Shown: in pieces, positions 1 through 15,800 of the stretch
Layout: each line of letters opens with the position of its first letter
Numbering within the stretch: position 1 is the first letter of the stretch
Source: Heliocidaris tuberculata
Taxonomy: Eukaryota > Echinodermata > Echinoidea > Camarodonta > Echinometridae
Length of the DNA: 64,000 nt
NCBI GenBank assembly: GCA_025618425.1
Contig: CM046844.1
Span: forward strand, 5,609,957-5,673,956
Direction of reading: 5' to 3'
The notes under the pieces: generated by a model
Databases searched by the model: none
What the model saw: only the letters and a program-made list of their open reading frames with translations
Told to the model about the DNA's origin: nothing
Translations under genes and position numbers: made by a program

Positions 1-861
1 CCCAGGGAGGTACTAATACCTCCTTGAACATACAGTTGTACTAATATAATTATATAAGACAAATAGTATAATACATTTGAAATGATTAACATAATATAAT
101 AGGGAAATAAATAAGGATTGTATTGAACGAAGAGATGATGTGTATTTGATGTATTCTCTTGTATATACATTTAAACAAAATCAACATGCAGTGTATTCCA
201 GCATGTATGATGTCCTTTGCATTATGAGCTATACATGAAGCTTTTACAGCAGAGTATTGCGGAGGTAACCAAGCCTGTAAATAAATAGGAGCATTTTATA
301 CAGGAAATCATTTCCCATTTAAACTTCTCAACTAGTGATGACAGCTCCTGTGAGTATTAATGTATGCACTCTTGATTGGCACTGAATCCTACATGTACAC
401 AGTCTGACCTTTAACCCTGCAGTCACAGACTATGAAAATAAAATGAGGTAGGGGAAGGGGTATGTTTTTATTTCTGTTTCAAATATTATCATGGGATCCC
501 CTACATGAACATTGTGTTTGTTGTAGAAACATTATTTGAATATATGTTCCTTTTTTTGAGAATTGTGCTTTACCTCTTTGATAGTCTAGGGCTTTATACT
601 ACTGCCCCTGGTAAGCCCTGCTCTCTGTTTTTATTTTGTCATGCTTCTTTTTTTTTAGTGTGTTGTTTGTATGTTTTCATGATGCTCTTATATCTTGTGT
701 AACAGTAAGTATGTTTTTATGACTTTTTTTATTTCTAGTTTTGTCTCCCGTCTGCTCTTCCTTTCTGTAATTGGTATCTATGTCTTAATTTTCTCAATTT
801 TTCTTTTCATATTTTGCCCAATAATTAACCACATCTCAATCTTTTTTTTTTTCCAATCCAG
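1..861. other. Intron sequence upstream of the first visible ATPase exon
   Basis: AT-rich, T-run-rich sequence without a recognisable exon. Small Phe/Leu-rich frames at 505-967 have no family resemblance. Since exon 862-914 is internal, this is taken as an intron of the ATPase gene. Confidence 0.6.
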
Positions 862-3800
862 GATTGTTTCCAGCGGTACCATGTCACACGAGTCATCAGG
901 GAAGAAGTTGGAACGTAAGTCAAATTTTCCTTCAGCCCAAGTGAAACTGTTACAACCATTTTTATAGCATACACAGCAATCTGGTGTAAAGTACCAGTAA
1001 TAATAAAGTCTTCTACAGTGTTGGTATCTGCAAACTCAGGCAATCATAGCGCTTGTTATCAAAATATAATACATAATTCAGTTGAATTCTCTAGGTGTGC
1101 CACTAGTCATTCTGATTCTTTGTAGTTCTTTCTTGTTCTCCCATCAACTTTCAATGTTCATCTTGCAGATTGTCTGGATTTTCTGAGGTATTGTGTTGAT
1201 CTTTATAATGTTCTGAATTGTTGTTGCAACTCTGCAAATTGCCAGGTGCCAGATTGTTCTAGTTCTGGGCCCTGTTTCATAAGACTCGTCATCAATGACA
1301 AGTTGCAATAACTGTTATAAGCTACTGAAATCCTTGCATCTGATTGGCTGAGAGCAAATTTGTTGGTAAAAATCACTGACAAGACACTTGATGGAACGCC
1401 CCCCAGATTCAGTACCCTTTTTTATAGAGAAGAAGAAGTATATATGACAAAGTAGATCGTTGTAAGCATTAAAGCTTGATTTGGGCTACTCCATTACCAT
1501 TATTAAAACAAACTCCAAAGGTATCAGATTTACAAAAAATGAATTTTAAAAAAGAGAGTCAACATATAGTAATAATGGTCACTATACAAGAAGCCAATAT
1601 TACTATTATCCCTGGCCTCAATGAAGTGAGGGAGTCTCGAAGCTTATGCATGGCTGACACATGTGCATTTGGAGTTTGATCCATCAAAATGCAAATAGAG
1701 CTTCTGAACTTTATTTGTGTATCTTTCATACTAATGACAACTAATGATTTGTGTGTCAATATTTATTTATTGAGGAGTGTTCTTCAGATTTTTGCTGTCC
1801 GCTTTCAGATTACATGAGAAATGGATTGATGACTTGTACATGTATGTATGTCACCTGACATAAAGGTGTCCTACGTCCTGAGTAGTTTGCAGATACAGAC
1901 CTCTTTTAGCTTAGGGCAGAGTCTGAGCTGTCAGACCAGCCACAGAAACTTTCCAGGCAGTTTCTGTAGACCTCATAGAGGTACAGAACTACGGATGTAA
2001 GTTTGCAGGAGCAAACCCTTGTCATTCATACATTAAGGCAGAGTTAAGTAGCTGTATACAACAATGTCCAGGAAAGACCTACATTCCTGTGCTGGCTTAG
2101 AAAATGTCATTTCTTCTTCAGTTTGGTCCCATACCTCCCCCCCCCCCCTAAAAAAAAATAAATAAAGAGAGAGAGAGAGAGGGAAATCCCCCCCCCCCCC
2201 AATTTGACAATGAACCAAAAAATGATTCATAATGCATATCTTGATATTTTGATAATTATTGGTAAAACTAGTGGCACAAAAGGGTTTAATTAAACAAATA
2301 TGGCAAAAATGATGAAGGAAGTACCAACATTTGCAACGATGTACAATGTATGTGACATGTTCTTTACCACTTATGACTTTAAATTGTGTACATATATCTG
2401 GTAAGTAGCTATGGTCTAAGTAGATAGAAGAAATCATAATATTGACATAGAAACAAAGATCTGTAGGGTAAGCAGTTCAGCAAATACAGATTATATAATG
2501 CAGTGCATAAATATAGAGAAGTCTCAGGTTGTGTAGTTTCATTTACTTTGTATGTGATTTTATGACGTCTGTTCTCCTTTATTTTATTCATTTTTAAGGA
2601 GACCACTTTTGAGTATTGTCTAAAAGGGCCAATCTCCAATTTTTCTTGCTTTGTATGTTGAGGTCACTTGGGAGTTTCATGCAGCAGACCTGCATGTACA
2701 TGTACACAATCACCATAAAATGTTCTGTGAAAAGGTCACCCAAAATGATGAGTTGTTCAAATGTGGAATACTGATATTACTCTATAATTGGGCTTACTTT
2801 GAACCATCGTGCGTTCATGTTCACATCACGTTACACGACCTTTCATGAATACTAAGCCCTAAATTCACGAAGGGTAGCGTGTAACATTTGTGAAATACCC
2901 CCTCTTATTGGCGAAGTGTTGGGTCCAGTTTACCTGACGCTTTATAAAAAAGTGTTGCAAATCTGCGAATACTCATGTATCGAACCCGACACTCCGTCAA
3001 TAAGAGGGGGTATTTCACAAATGTTACTACTACTTTCGTGAATTTAGGGCCTAGTATTCACGAAAGGTCATGTAACATGATGATATGACGTGAACGTGAT
3101 CACACGATGGTTCGAAGTAAGCCCTGTAATTGCCTCAAAACTATTGCTCATCTCCGTTTCTTTCGTCACAGCAGTATTATTTTTTGAGGTAGTTTAAATG
3201 TACATTGTAGTTCAGTGATTAATGAAACCTTTAGACTATAGTTTTCATTTTAGGCCTTTTGATTTAGAAAAAAAAAAAAAGAAAAAAGAAAAAAGAGTGA
3301 CACAAATTATGAAGACTTAAGTCCCAGTTTGTCCAAAATATATGATGTGTACTCATACATTTCTGTCTTCTCCTTGTGATTTGTGTACATCTCTGTGCAA
3401 ATACAGTACAAATACTGTGTGATATGAAGACTTATGAAAGCGGGAGAAAACATAATATTGATTTAGTGCCATAGATCAGTGTGGTAACTGCTAAGCAGTA
3501 CTGCTAATATAGATAAACTTTAAGGAGATTTAGAAATCTTAAATGTGTGATTTTATTGTCACTGTATGTAATGAATGTCACTATTATTCACCTTTGATCT
3601 TCTTCATTTGTTTTGATTATGATATATAAAGATGCATACAAAAGGATTCATGGTATTAAGGAAAATGTTTCTTCATAAATATTTCATATCATTGGTGGTC
3701 TTCAAAGTATTGTCAAAAAGTATTGTCAAAAAGTCCCTTTACTCTGAAAACAAATAACCTTTTAACTGTTTCCCTCTGAAGAAGACATTGAATAATAAGC

Positions 3801-6800
3801 ATGAGGTAACGTGGGATATGGTCTATGGAAAATAACTGTAAATCAATTCAAACCTTATGGGTTAAGGATATAATTCATTGTAGAACCTGAAAGTGCCACT
3901 TCTAGTGGGAGACCAGTTGGATCAGTCGGTAAAGTGTCTGCCTGCCGAATTAAAGATTGTGGGTTCAAATCCAATCCAGGCGGAAGTCAAGGTTAAACAG
4001 TTAATTTTGAATAATTAATTGGCAAATTGCATCAAGGATTTTGTCTTTTTACCCTGATAGGTCTGTAGAGAAGGAGGTACTCCTTGAGGTGATGAAGCAG
4101 GATGTTCTGATGGACGATACCTTCATGTACTTTCGCTTCCACAAGATCAAGTTTTTCTGGAACCCTCATGATCAGTGCTTCTTCAAGCTTAGGTGAGTCA
4201 GGCAATCTGTCTAGCAATAAAAAACTGGGGGGGGGGGGGGGGGAGGGAGGGGCTCTAGCAAAAATAACAATAGTTGGCTTTATTATCCAATTTTTTCTGA
4301 GGATACAATGTGCTGAATACTATGATTTCCCGGGATTTAGCCAAGTTGCCATTCAGTTACATTCAAAGAATTTTTTTCTTACTTGGTACCCATTTACTTC
4401 CCCTAGCTGGAGAATGCCAAATGTAGATTATAATATCTTGCCAAATGATGTTAGTGTCTCTATAGGGATTCAAACACCCCACCCCCACCCCCTCCCCACC
4501 CACCAATATACCACTTGATCAGTTGTCCACAGGGTCATCCGCTAGACCCCACACCTGAAAAGAGCCTGATTTTCAACAAAGAAATTGAGCTTTAATAATA
4601 AATAATAATAATAATAATAATATCATTTATATTGCGCCTTTTCATAAAGATACAAAGGACCAGGCATCAGAGAAGCAGAATTATAATCTTCCTATATGAG
4701 GTCAAAGGTATATCCTTTCCATTTAAACATTTTCAGGTTTATTCATCAAACAATATTTCACAGTGACTTGTGCCACTGTAGATACATCTCCCTGTAACTT
4801 GCAATGTGACAGTTTTTCCCAGAAACATATTCTGTCCATGGTGATCTACTTGTATGGCATTTTAACAGGTCTTTAATTGCTATTAATGGTTGTTCTGATA
4901 TTGTTCTTGTTCCTAGGGGTTTTGATAAACACACCACTGCCGATGAGATCTACAAGCGAGGAAATCTTGGTTTAGACCTTCATGAAACAGCTCAAAGGTA
5001 GGTTTAGATCAGCACCAGGCTGATTATCAAAATCTCAAAAATTCTGAAGAAAAAAAAAAAAGAGGCTTCAAAAGTCAACTATTTTTTATTCACTTTGTTA
5101 TATTCTAGTTAAAAGATTGGAAGATTTAAAATGTCTACATAAGATTCCAGCAGTTATTTGATTGACTGTGTAGGCCTCTCCAGTCCTTTTAGTTGATTTT
5201 TACCAAACTTTGCCTGAACCTTCAAGCGTTAGTATTCATCCTAAACTACAACTTGCAGGATGCTGGCACGATGCCAATTAGCTTGTTCCAAAGGCAGAAT
5301 AAGTTTAGAGCATCTGCAGCCTGTATTATGCAAAATGGCTACTTTAAAGTTACATTACACAAATAGGACTAATGACGTTTTATGTACATAGTTGTTAGCA
5401 ATTATTAGCTGACATTTTCCCCATATAACAGTTTGGATATTAACAATTAGCAACTTTCATTATCTCACTAGGGGTTGTATTACTTGGTTATGATTGTGAA
5501 AATATGAAATATTGATTACATTTTTATTATCCAGTGGTAACAGTTGTGTTGTGATTGTAATGGAGAATGGGATGTCTAATTTGTTTTGTTTTGATTATTT
5601 ACTTGTTAACAGGTGTATCTGAACAAAATTAACCTTAGGTATATTTTCTTGCATACAAATTGTAGGTTATGCATGGTAATTATGGGCACACAGGTATAAT
5701 GCGTAGATGATTTATTGAGCAAACAAATTAAAGACTAACATTTGCTCTTAATGACTGAGGCTTACATTGATGTGTAAAGAATGAGAATAGGGTAGCAAAT
5801 TCCTGTTAACATGATAATCAACTGCTTCCTTCACATATGCTGTCAATTGCATTGCACAAGCCAAAAAAATGAAAATTTTTTGGCATATACATGTACATGT
5901 AAATGCGAAGGACAGGCTCAAAAAGTATCTGAGACACTGGTGCATTTTCTTGAAACAGGTATAATAGCTCAGAGTTTGTAATTTTTTTCAGAAAAAATGG
6001 CATGAATCAATGGAACACTGGCTCGGCACACCTTCAAATCATCACAAACAATTTATAACATTGGCTTGTTTCCTCATGTGCAGCCAACATTATCAGTATT
6101 GTTTGCTGTTTAATGAGGCATGATTCCTTTTTTTTTTTCAGAAAAAATAAAATCATTTTAATTGAACTGATTAGTTGACTTAGAGAAAAAAAGAACACCT
6201 CATGTGCAGTGGGCATGGCTTGGTTTATGGGTGTGCATTTACATGTTTGTTTTTCTCATGTGTTTTGCTATTCATTCTGCGAATTCAACCTGAAATGTTT
6301 CCCCCAATAGGATCAGAGCATTCTATACAAAGTCTGCTTATTGTTTCTTAACCTTTTTTTTTTTGTTGTGCCTTTCCATTTTTAGGCGGACCTTGTATGG
6401 ACTAAACAAGATCTTGGTACGGGTGAAGTCCATTCCTCTCCTCCTAATTCAAGAGGTGAGAACATTCAGAACAATAGCATTTTATTTTTCTTTTCCCACC
6501 AAATCCCCTGATGTTTTTTTCCTTAGAAGTCATCTTTATAGCTATAATTTTCAATTTTGTGTGAAGATCACATTTAGTTTCCAATATTGTTAATTGAATG
6601 ATCAGGATTGGGGATTTGTTTTTTCATCTTTTTTTTTTATATCCTTTTAATAGAAACTAGAATAGATGTTTAAATATGTTTTTTGTGTCCTCTATGTTCA
6701 GGTCCCCGTCTTATAAAGAGTTGCGATTGATTTGAATTCATCGTAACTTAAAATCAATCGCAGCTATGTACTTAAGTGAATGGGATTGATTCTAATTAAT

Positions 6801-9800
6801 TGCAACTCCTTAAAAGACTGGGCCCTGATGTGTAAGGAAAATGTTATTGAGAACTGCTTTCGGCCAAGAATGTTTTGTTTGTATTTGTTTATTGTTGGAT
6901 TCGATTCCATTTTACATTTTGTTACTAAAATTAAAGTACTTTATTAAAAAAAGAGAAGCAATATTTATGTATTTTAGTCAATAGTACATGTGTTTGTTGC
7001 TAGTGGATATGCTTATTGCCATGTTTACATTCTTCAAGGACTATCTTGTAATTGATTTTTCTCTCTCAGATTTTGAACCCATTCTACATCTTCCAAATCT
7101 TCAGCGTGACTGTGTGGATAGTAGACGAGTACCTCTATTATTCTTTCTGCATCATCATACTGTCTACTCTTTCCATCTCCATCTCACTCTACACAACTAG
7201 AACTGTAAGTGCTATCGTAAATTGATTTAGACATGCTGATGAGCTTTTGTCATTTGATTTTATCATGAGAGAAAATGTCTAGATATTATTATGAATAGCT
7301 GATTTTTAGTAACTAGAAACAATTGCATATCATGTGTTTTTGAAATCTGTAAAATTACAGTAAAGGAACTAAATATTGCTGAAAATGATAAATGATGAAA
7401 AACACCTATCTGGATACCTGGGACTGCACAGACATATACCATCAGAATTTGGACCAGGACTGTAAACTATTTCTATTCATATTTGAAATATGAGAGCACT
7501 TCAAGAGCAATCCGTTTCATGATACATTACTACTATGATATGCTTCCATGTTGGAATAACAAGAATGAGAACGGTTACAGTATTATTTCTCTTTACCAGA
7601 ACTAAACCTTTTCTTTAAATATAAATGAATTTATTTCTCAAAGGGCATAGTACAGTCTTGAGCTTATCACAATAGAAATGTAGTTAACTTGACTCTGAAG
7701 TTTGATGTCAATATTTACTTCATACACTGTGTCCAATGGTGAATCTTTGAATTGAGGACTTTGTAATGCCTTTTATGATGCTGCATTTGTGAATGAAGAG
7801 ATCGTTAACTGATTAAAGAGGCTGTTTTACTTTTCGTATCCATTGTCTTCAGTTAATGTGTGTTTGATGACATTGTATAGTGAACACCAAATATTCCTCT
7901 GATAAACATATAGTCCTCTCTATTTGAATACTGGGCAAAAGTCAAATCTATACCAGTTGTCATGACGTTTCATAGGTCAGGGGTGTAAGATGGTGTGTAT
8001 GACAGGAAATATTTATTGTACAGCTTGCAAATGATTGTGGAAATTAATGGATTGGAGTTCTGACTTATTTAGAATATTGAAGATTTGGCCTTCTTGGTGC
8101 TTGAATAGTATTTACAAAACTATTTTTCTTTCTTTTTTTCTTTTCAGCAAGCCACAACTCTGAAGAATATGGTGAAGTCTAATGTCACTGTTCAAGTATT
8201 GAGACCTAATGGAGGTTAGAACCAATTACAATTTTCATGGGAGTGTGAAACTTGTTTAAAATGTCTGCAAGTTTCATTTGTTTATGGGGGGGCGGGATAA
8301 ATTTCACTTGATAAGTACTCGTGGCACTCCGAGATTAACTTGGCTTTAAGCAATATAGTCATATAGAAACAACAAAGAAAGAATAGTAGTAATGGAAGTA
8401 GATAAATGATAAATATACGTACACAGATCCTATAATGAATTATTCATAAGATGAAATGATAAATAATAATATGTCCATATATATAGCGCAGCTACTATAC
8501 AAATATACTCTACTGCGCTTAATACAAAGTATCATGCTATTACCCTGGCTTTTGCCGAGCGGCCATGGTAGGCGCTAAGGCATTCAAGGAATTTTTTCCT
8601 ACTGGGTACCCATTTACTTCATCTGGGTGAAGAGTGGCAAATGTAGATTAATATCTTGCCAAAGAACATTAGTGCTGCAGTGGGATTATGTACCAAATGC
8701 TGAGCAGTGAAACCACACTCCAAAATAATAAATGTAAATGTGACTCGGACCAAGTTGTTAAACTGATCCTTTTATTTAACCGTTGTACTAGTATACAGGT
8801 CTTATAGTTGATCTACTTTGCCATGGAATATATTGAGACTGTAATCTTTTGACCGTTGACAGAGATTGAGACTGTATGGGAGGATCAGTTAGTCCCTGGA
8901 GATGTCATCATTATACCATCATGTGGATGCACTATGACCTGTGATGCGGTCCTGGTTGCTGGGAACTGCATCGTTAACGAGAGCTCCCTAACTGGTGAGT
9001 CTCCTTCGTAGTGTCATCTTATCCTTCTTTCATCCCTTGCTCTTCCTCTTATCTACCATTCTTCAGGTGCCAAGGAATATATAGGAGAAGGGATGATTTA
9101 GCTTGGGAAAGCTACTGGTATAATCCTATCATTTCTTTTCTTCTTTTCTTTTCCTCTTTTGGCTCCATGCAAAATCTTTGTGATCTACCCTCAAATGTTT
9201 GCAATAGGAAGAGAGAAATGTACAAGATCTGTTTTTCTACCAATTAATTTATTGTGTTATCCCTTCTATGAGTAATGTGAGAACTCTGCAAATCCAAACA
9301 CTTCTGCAAAGAGGGTATTATGCCTCATTCATATGATGCAGTAAGCAGCCTAAAAAACTCTACAATGGAGAATCTAAACAGCAAATAAGTAATCGTTTTC
9401 CTCTTTCATCTGGATTCTAGGTGAGAGCGTCCCCATCACCAAGACCCCCCTTCCTTGTCCCGAGACTGGAGAAGTGGAGTACTCCATGGACGAACATAAG
9501 AGACACACCCTGTTTTGTGGGACGCAGGTCATCCAGACAAGATTCTATGCCGATGAGCATGTTAAAGCTGTGGTAGTACTTACAGGTATGTTTAAGCCAC
9601 CTTACGACTCAAACTACCAGGGGCGGCGATCCGGGATGGGGGTGGGGAGAACAACATGTCCCCCACCCCCTTGAAATTTTGAAGACTAACACAAAATGTA
9701 TAGCAAATAATGAGTAAAGGCTGGTCACATCACCCCCCCCCCCCCAAACACCAGCCGTGACAAGAAATCACCCCTCATGCAAACTAATATAGATTTAATA

Positions 9801-12800
9801 TAAATTTTTTAAATGAAAAGTCTTCATGATTTAGGTCGCAAATTATCATATGACTGCTAATATCATAATTGTAGGGTATTGTGAGTCTTAAATTATTGTG
9901 TAATCTTTCTAAAAGAAATGACATTATACCGCCCTACTCTTTCAAGCAAATTTGTTTTTTCCTTGCAGGATTCTCGACAGCCAAAGGTATCATGGTGCGT
10001 TCCATTCTCTATCCTATGCCAACGGAAATCAAGCTCTTCAGAGATGCTCTACTTTTTGTAGGAATCTTAGCCTTTTTTGGTAAGTTTGTTAAACCCGTTG
10101 ACTACTGAATTCTCTCATTCCCATACGCTTAAAAGGAAGATTGATTTCTGGGAAAGGTAAAAAATAATTTGTGAGCTTTCTCATTCTTATTATGTTAGTT
10201 TGGAAGATTATCATTGTAGAAATGTCCCCTGAAAAGGATTGCTCTTCAAATGCCATCACAGTAAAAATATGACAAGGAACAGCTGAAATGTTTGGGCTGA
10301 ACATTGTGTGTAGTCCCATATACACATTTTTGTGTGCAGTGCATGAGACTCTCAGCAGGACTGAGTCAATTTCTCCTTGTTTTGGTGATTCCAAAACCTT
10401 ACAGCATACACCAATTCTTATGTGCTATATAATCAACCTATCCCAATTGCTCTGAGACACTTTCTTTCACAATTCAATCTCATGACCAGAACTCAACTTT
10501 ATCTTTAATCCATATGCAATGGGTTAAGACTTTGTAATAACAGGAATTCTTAGAATGAAAAAAAACAAACCTTCTTTTGAGAACTTCCAATTGACTATGA
10601 AACAGCAGGGAATGTAATGTTGATTTCTCAGGATATTTTGAATTTGTTCTCTCTTTATATACCGTGGCACCTCTCAGTAAGGCCGTACAGTAAGTTTTGA
10701 AAGAATTTGAAAGATAAGGAATTTAAAGAATAATCTATGGAATATTTAGAATATCTTTTTTTGTAGGATTCATAGCCAATTTTTTTTTTCTTTTTTCTTT
10801 TTTTTTTCTGAAGACATTGCTTCCTCCTTGATATGCAATATTTTTTTCATTATTAACATTGACTTTCTTTGTTTCTTTGCAGCTTTCATTGGCTTCGTCT
10901 ACACAGTGATTGTACTGGCATTAGATGGGGTAAGTTGGAAAAGCTAAGGTATCTCTAAAGATAAGAACAAAATTGCAATGTACAAGTACCCTTTGATTCT
11001 TTGACACTATTTACCAACCATAAGATTTGTCTTATGTGTTACACTGCCATGGTCCTCTGTATGGGTTGTGTGTGTATAAATTTATAATGGACTTGTACAA
11101 TGCCGTGCTCAAGGCTTGTTGACTTCAGACAATGGGATTTCAAGCTCTGGTTGTAAAGGATGTGTGATTAGTCAGTCTACAATCACATTTATAATTTTTG
11201 GCTGTATTTTTGTAGAGGTATTGTGGTTGAGTGGATAAGTCACGGGCTGTGGATCAAATAGTCCATGGTTTCATCCCAGCTGCTGCAAAAATGCCCTTTG
11301 ATAAGATATTATTCTGCATTGCCACTCTTACCCTTTAGAGAATGTGCACCTATGAGGATTGCTGAATGGACAATGTGATTGCCTTTGCCATTGCCCTACG
11401 TGCGTGCATATGAATCGTGCAAGATAGTAGGAATACTCCCTAAGGAGTGGAGATAGTGCACATTTGTATGTGGGCTTGAAATTTAGTAATCAGGAGTAAT
11501 AACAACATAGTACTATGCTGCTGCTGATGATGGCTTGTTGTATAGCGACGGTATCCCCCGTGCTTGGCGCTCATGGCACTCGCTCCAAAATGTCTCAAAA
11601 ATTTTATGTAAATAAAAGAAAATGTCTCACAAATTCAACATTTTAGGCAATGTCTTGAGAAAGGTTTATTTCCACTATTTTTTTGCTATTCTTAAGATGA
11701 TGAGGAAGCTATGCAAATGTAAGATTTGATATTTTCTATTATTTCACAGACTGAAACCAAAGAGATTGTTCTGAAGTCTCTGGACATCATCACCATTGCT
11801 GTCCCGCCAGCACTCCCAGCGTCTCTGACCATCGGTATGGTTTACGCACAGTTCAGATTGAAGGGACGTGGTATCTTCTGTATCAGCCCACAGAGGATCA
11901 ACCTGTGCGGTACTCTGGATATTGTCTGCTTCGATAAGGTGAGAATCATGTTACCTAAAGCTCTGTCACTTTTTTGTTAAAGAGGAAGTTGAGTTCTGGT
12001 TACGAGATGAATTTGTGAAAGAAACTGTCTTAAAGCAGTTGGGAATGCTTGATCATGTCTACATAAGAATAGGTGTTAACTGTGAAGTTTTGGAATCATC
12101 AAAACAATAAGAAAATGGGCCAACCTTGCTGAAAAGCACATGCCCTGCACACAGAAATGGGTATATGGGACTGCGCACACATGTAGCATGAATGTTCGGC
12201 CCATACAATTCAGCTATTTCTTGTCATATTTCGAATCTATGCTATTTCTCCATCTGTTACTATTACTTTTTCTTCATTCCTCTAAATACCCCGTCAGCAG
12301 GTTCTTTTGACAAGAACAGCCATTTCACTAAAGCTACTACATGGTTTTTACTGAAAGCTTTCAATTGTGAATGAATCTTCTCTGTTTCAGACTGGAACAT
12401 TGACTGAAGATGGATTGGATATGTTAGGAGTTCAGGAGACATCTAACGGAGGGTAAGAAACTAATAACCCTTTAAAACCAAGCACTTTATACCATAACTC
12501 TGAACTTATGCGGGGAAAGGTCCATTCTGAATGGAACAAGGGAAAACTTACCCACGTAGAACTGAGGAACTTCCCTGCGTAACTTCACCTTCTACTGAGG
12601 TGGAGAACTTACACAAGGAAAGAGAGTTTTAGCAGGGAAGTGGTTGAAAAGTGGTTTGGAAGGTCAGCAGAGAACTTGTAACCAATGGCACCTTTCCCGG
12701 GAAAGTGAGGTCAATCTGAGGTCGGTCTGAAAGGTGCTCCTGTACCTCTCCGGGTAACCTAAGGAATTTGTGCTCATAAAAATTGGAGGTTTTCACTGGG

Positions 12801-15800
12801 GAATTTAATCGGGGAAACTGGTTTGAAAGGGGTATAAATTACATGATTAGCCACCAAGCTTCTATTTTTCGTGACCCTTTTCTTCCTTTTTAATGCTGTT
12901 ACTGGGTCTCTGGCAGAGGGGTTTAGCAGGGAACCTCTCTGATAATGCCATTCTGTGGGGCACACAATATATCTTTTGACAAAACTTCATGAATCTAAAA
13001 ATATAAGAACATATAAGAATTGAATAGTTATTTCATAATGCAGCATATACATAGCCCATTTCTGTGCTACATGTACAGAATTATTTCTGCTTTTGACTTG
13101 GTAGTACCAATTTGAAATTTGAACGCTTCTGTTCCAATTTGAAGAATCCACTGTCTGACGTCTGTCTGACGTTCTCCCCCATGTTGCCAATTTGAAAATT
13201 TAAACAAAAAATCTATCAAACTCAAACCCTGCCCTCTGCCTCAGGTTCTCTCCCATGGTGACGGACGTTAAGACCCTTCCCATGGGCCCCTTTGTGACTA
13301 CCATGGCGACATGTCACTCACTAACCTACATCAATGAGGAGATAGCAGGAGACCCTCTTGATGCTAAGATGTTCGAAGCTACAGGATGGGTAAGTCAGGT
13401 TTTATGATCTTATGGATCAAAATACAAAAATCTATTGATCATGGAACCTTTAAGAAGTCATACAAGTGTACTTCGCTAAGCTTTACTATAAATTGCTTTT
13501 ATTTTTTTCAGAATGGAAATACTTTGATTCTGTTGCATTAAATTCACTTGTATCTGACTGTAAAAGGATGATTTTGGAAGCCAAGTTATTCATAAGAATT
13601 ACATGGAAGGGTACCCCATATTTTTTTGCCAGTATTTGTATTTGTGATACTTGAAAACCTTCCCATAAATCTGTCAAACTATCAAACCTTTGCACTGCTC
13701 ACTGCAAATATTGAGCAAATAAAAAAACTTGACATGCTCTTTTCTCAAATAAGATAAAATCTTTGCAGGCTTCACATTACACAGAAAGCATATAGAATTT
13801 TGCATGATGTTCTGCTTTCTGTCAGCAAACCTCTCTCAAAATGTCAAAGCTTAAAGTCTTTATAAGCCATGCCTGTTTTCTTATAATGTGGTCTGTACTG
13901 AGCCCCTCCAGCTGGCCAAAATGACCCCGCTACTAATTTTACAATATGTAAATCTTGGTGGACATTTAATAGTTACTTTCTTCATAAATTAGGAAAAATA
14001 AAAGCCAATCAACATCTGTGTAGATTTCTCAGTTATCATTTCGAAGGCAATTCTGGGCCCCATTTCATAACTTTGCTATCAATAACAAGTAATAAAAGTT
14101 AGAAGCTATATTTGATTGGCTGTCAGCAGATCCGTTATAAAAATGTGACCCATGTTACTGATAAAAAAGTTTTATGAAATGGGGCCCTGCTGTAGTATTT
14201 TCATGTCATTGCAATGATGTAGAGAGTGCAACTTTTGCTCGATGTTGATGCCTGGATTTCTTAATTTTTGTTCCTGTGTTTGGTTAAAGTCTTTATATGA
14301 TGGAGGTGCTAGTAGGGTATGTGGATTCTTTAATTTCTGTCATGCTTCCCATCTATCTGGCATTCACTCCATTGCAGCAATTATTAATCATCACATAATA
14401 TATTCTGCTCCTAAATCATATGTAACAAATCTATATAGTTGTGAAGTAAGAAAGAGAAACAAGCAAGAGAAATAGGAAGAACGGAAAAGAAATCGGACAA
14501 GAATGAAAGAAGAGGAAGAAGAGAGATGTTTTTATAAACAGGTGTGAGACACTGAAAGAGGAATAATGCATAGTGGAAGAAGGAGAATGTAAAGATATAA
14601 ATTTTATATACATACACACTATTGGAAGTATATTAATATGAAGGAAATGCAAGAAATCATTGGTTCCCTGCAAGTAAATTATGTTTCATCACTGAACACA
14701 TCTACATCACTTATATTATTCATTGACATCACAATAATGTAAGTTTATGTATGTTTATTGACCTCTTGTTTTATGGTTCTCATAAAATATCAACTTGTTT
14801 ATGGGGTAAAGCATGTGATTTATGACACACTAAAAGGCTCAGCATATCATAAAGTTAGAACTTGTTCAGAAAAAAAAACCCATGTCTATATTTGATAAGT
14901 GTTAGTGAAGTGTATTATACATTTTATATTACAACACATTCACATAATTTATGTTCAGCTTGAATTCATGACAGGAATTAGTTAAGGGCTAAATTGATCA
15001 CATTTTGTTCTCCAAATTGGCAACAAAATTATTTTTCTTTTAGTTCTACATGGTTCTAATGAAATGAAATGTCTGAAAACAACATAAGGTTTATCGAAAA
15101 ATTGAAAAAAATTGCCAATTTTGACAAAAAACAATGATTTTGAACCTCTCACTGTGTTGCCAATTTAAGGATATTAAAGCTTATTCTCCTTTTGAAATTC
15201 CTGGCATCAAACATAATATGGTCATGCAACAAAAATAGACACTGTGTGTGCGTAATATTGTTGGATCTTTCTGCTCATGCATCAGGGTTTTTTTTTAGGG
15301 CTCGGAATAAAAAATTATTGGGCCATTGGATGAAAATTCTCATGAAAATGACCTTCTAATCCACTTCCAGTATTGTTACTATGGTATGATAACTCGCCTT
15401 TTTCCACACTGAATGATTGGATTAATTTGACTGTGAACATGGCTAGAGTACAACATTATGATGAGGACAAATCATGTCCCTAGCCACTTATTATATTACT
15501 TCATACATCATATGGTTTTATGGAATATAGATTCTGTACAAGACATGCCACATCAATGAGTTTAACAGTAACAAGTCATAACCATCCATTATGTATTTTA
15601 ATTATCAGAATTGTTAACTTCTTTTCTAACTCAACAAAGTGTCCAGAAGAGAATGATGATAGGGGTCTATTTGTAGTGCAATATGAATGAAGTCTCTGTA
15701 TCCTCAGAAGTTATATCCATGGTTTTTATTTTGGCAGCCTGATGAACAGTAATTTCCTTATATCAACTTGTCTTGACTATACTTGGGGCAGGAGATTCAT

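Noticed and set aside
881..914. ATG in the first visible exon as the ATPase start codon
   Set aside because: Splicing to the exon at 4061 in that frame gives a stop soon after the junction. The frame that continues correctly ([18 protein letters not shown]) is open across the whole exon from its acceptor, so the exon is internal.
2033..2437. 134-codon minus-strand frame
   Set aside because: It crosses poly-C and GA repeats in an intron, has no recognisable motif and no supporting splice structure.
3911..3995. Functional tRNA gene
   Set aside because: A- and B-box-like words are present, but acceptor and anticodon stems are not; the same pattern recurs at several SINE-like sites.
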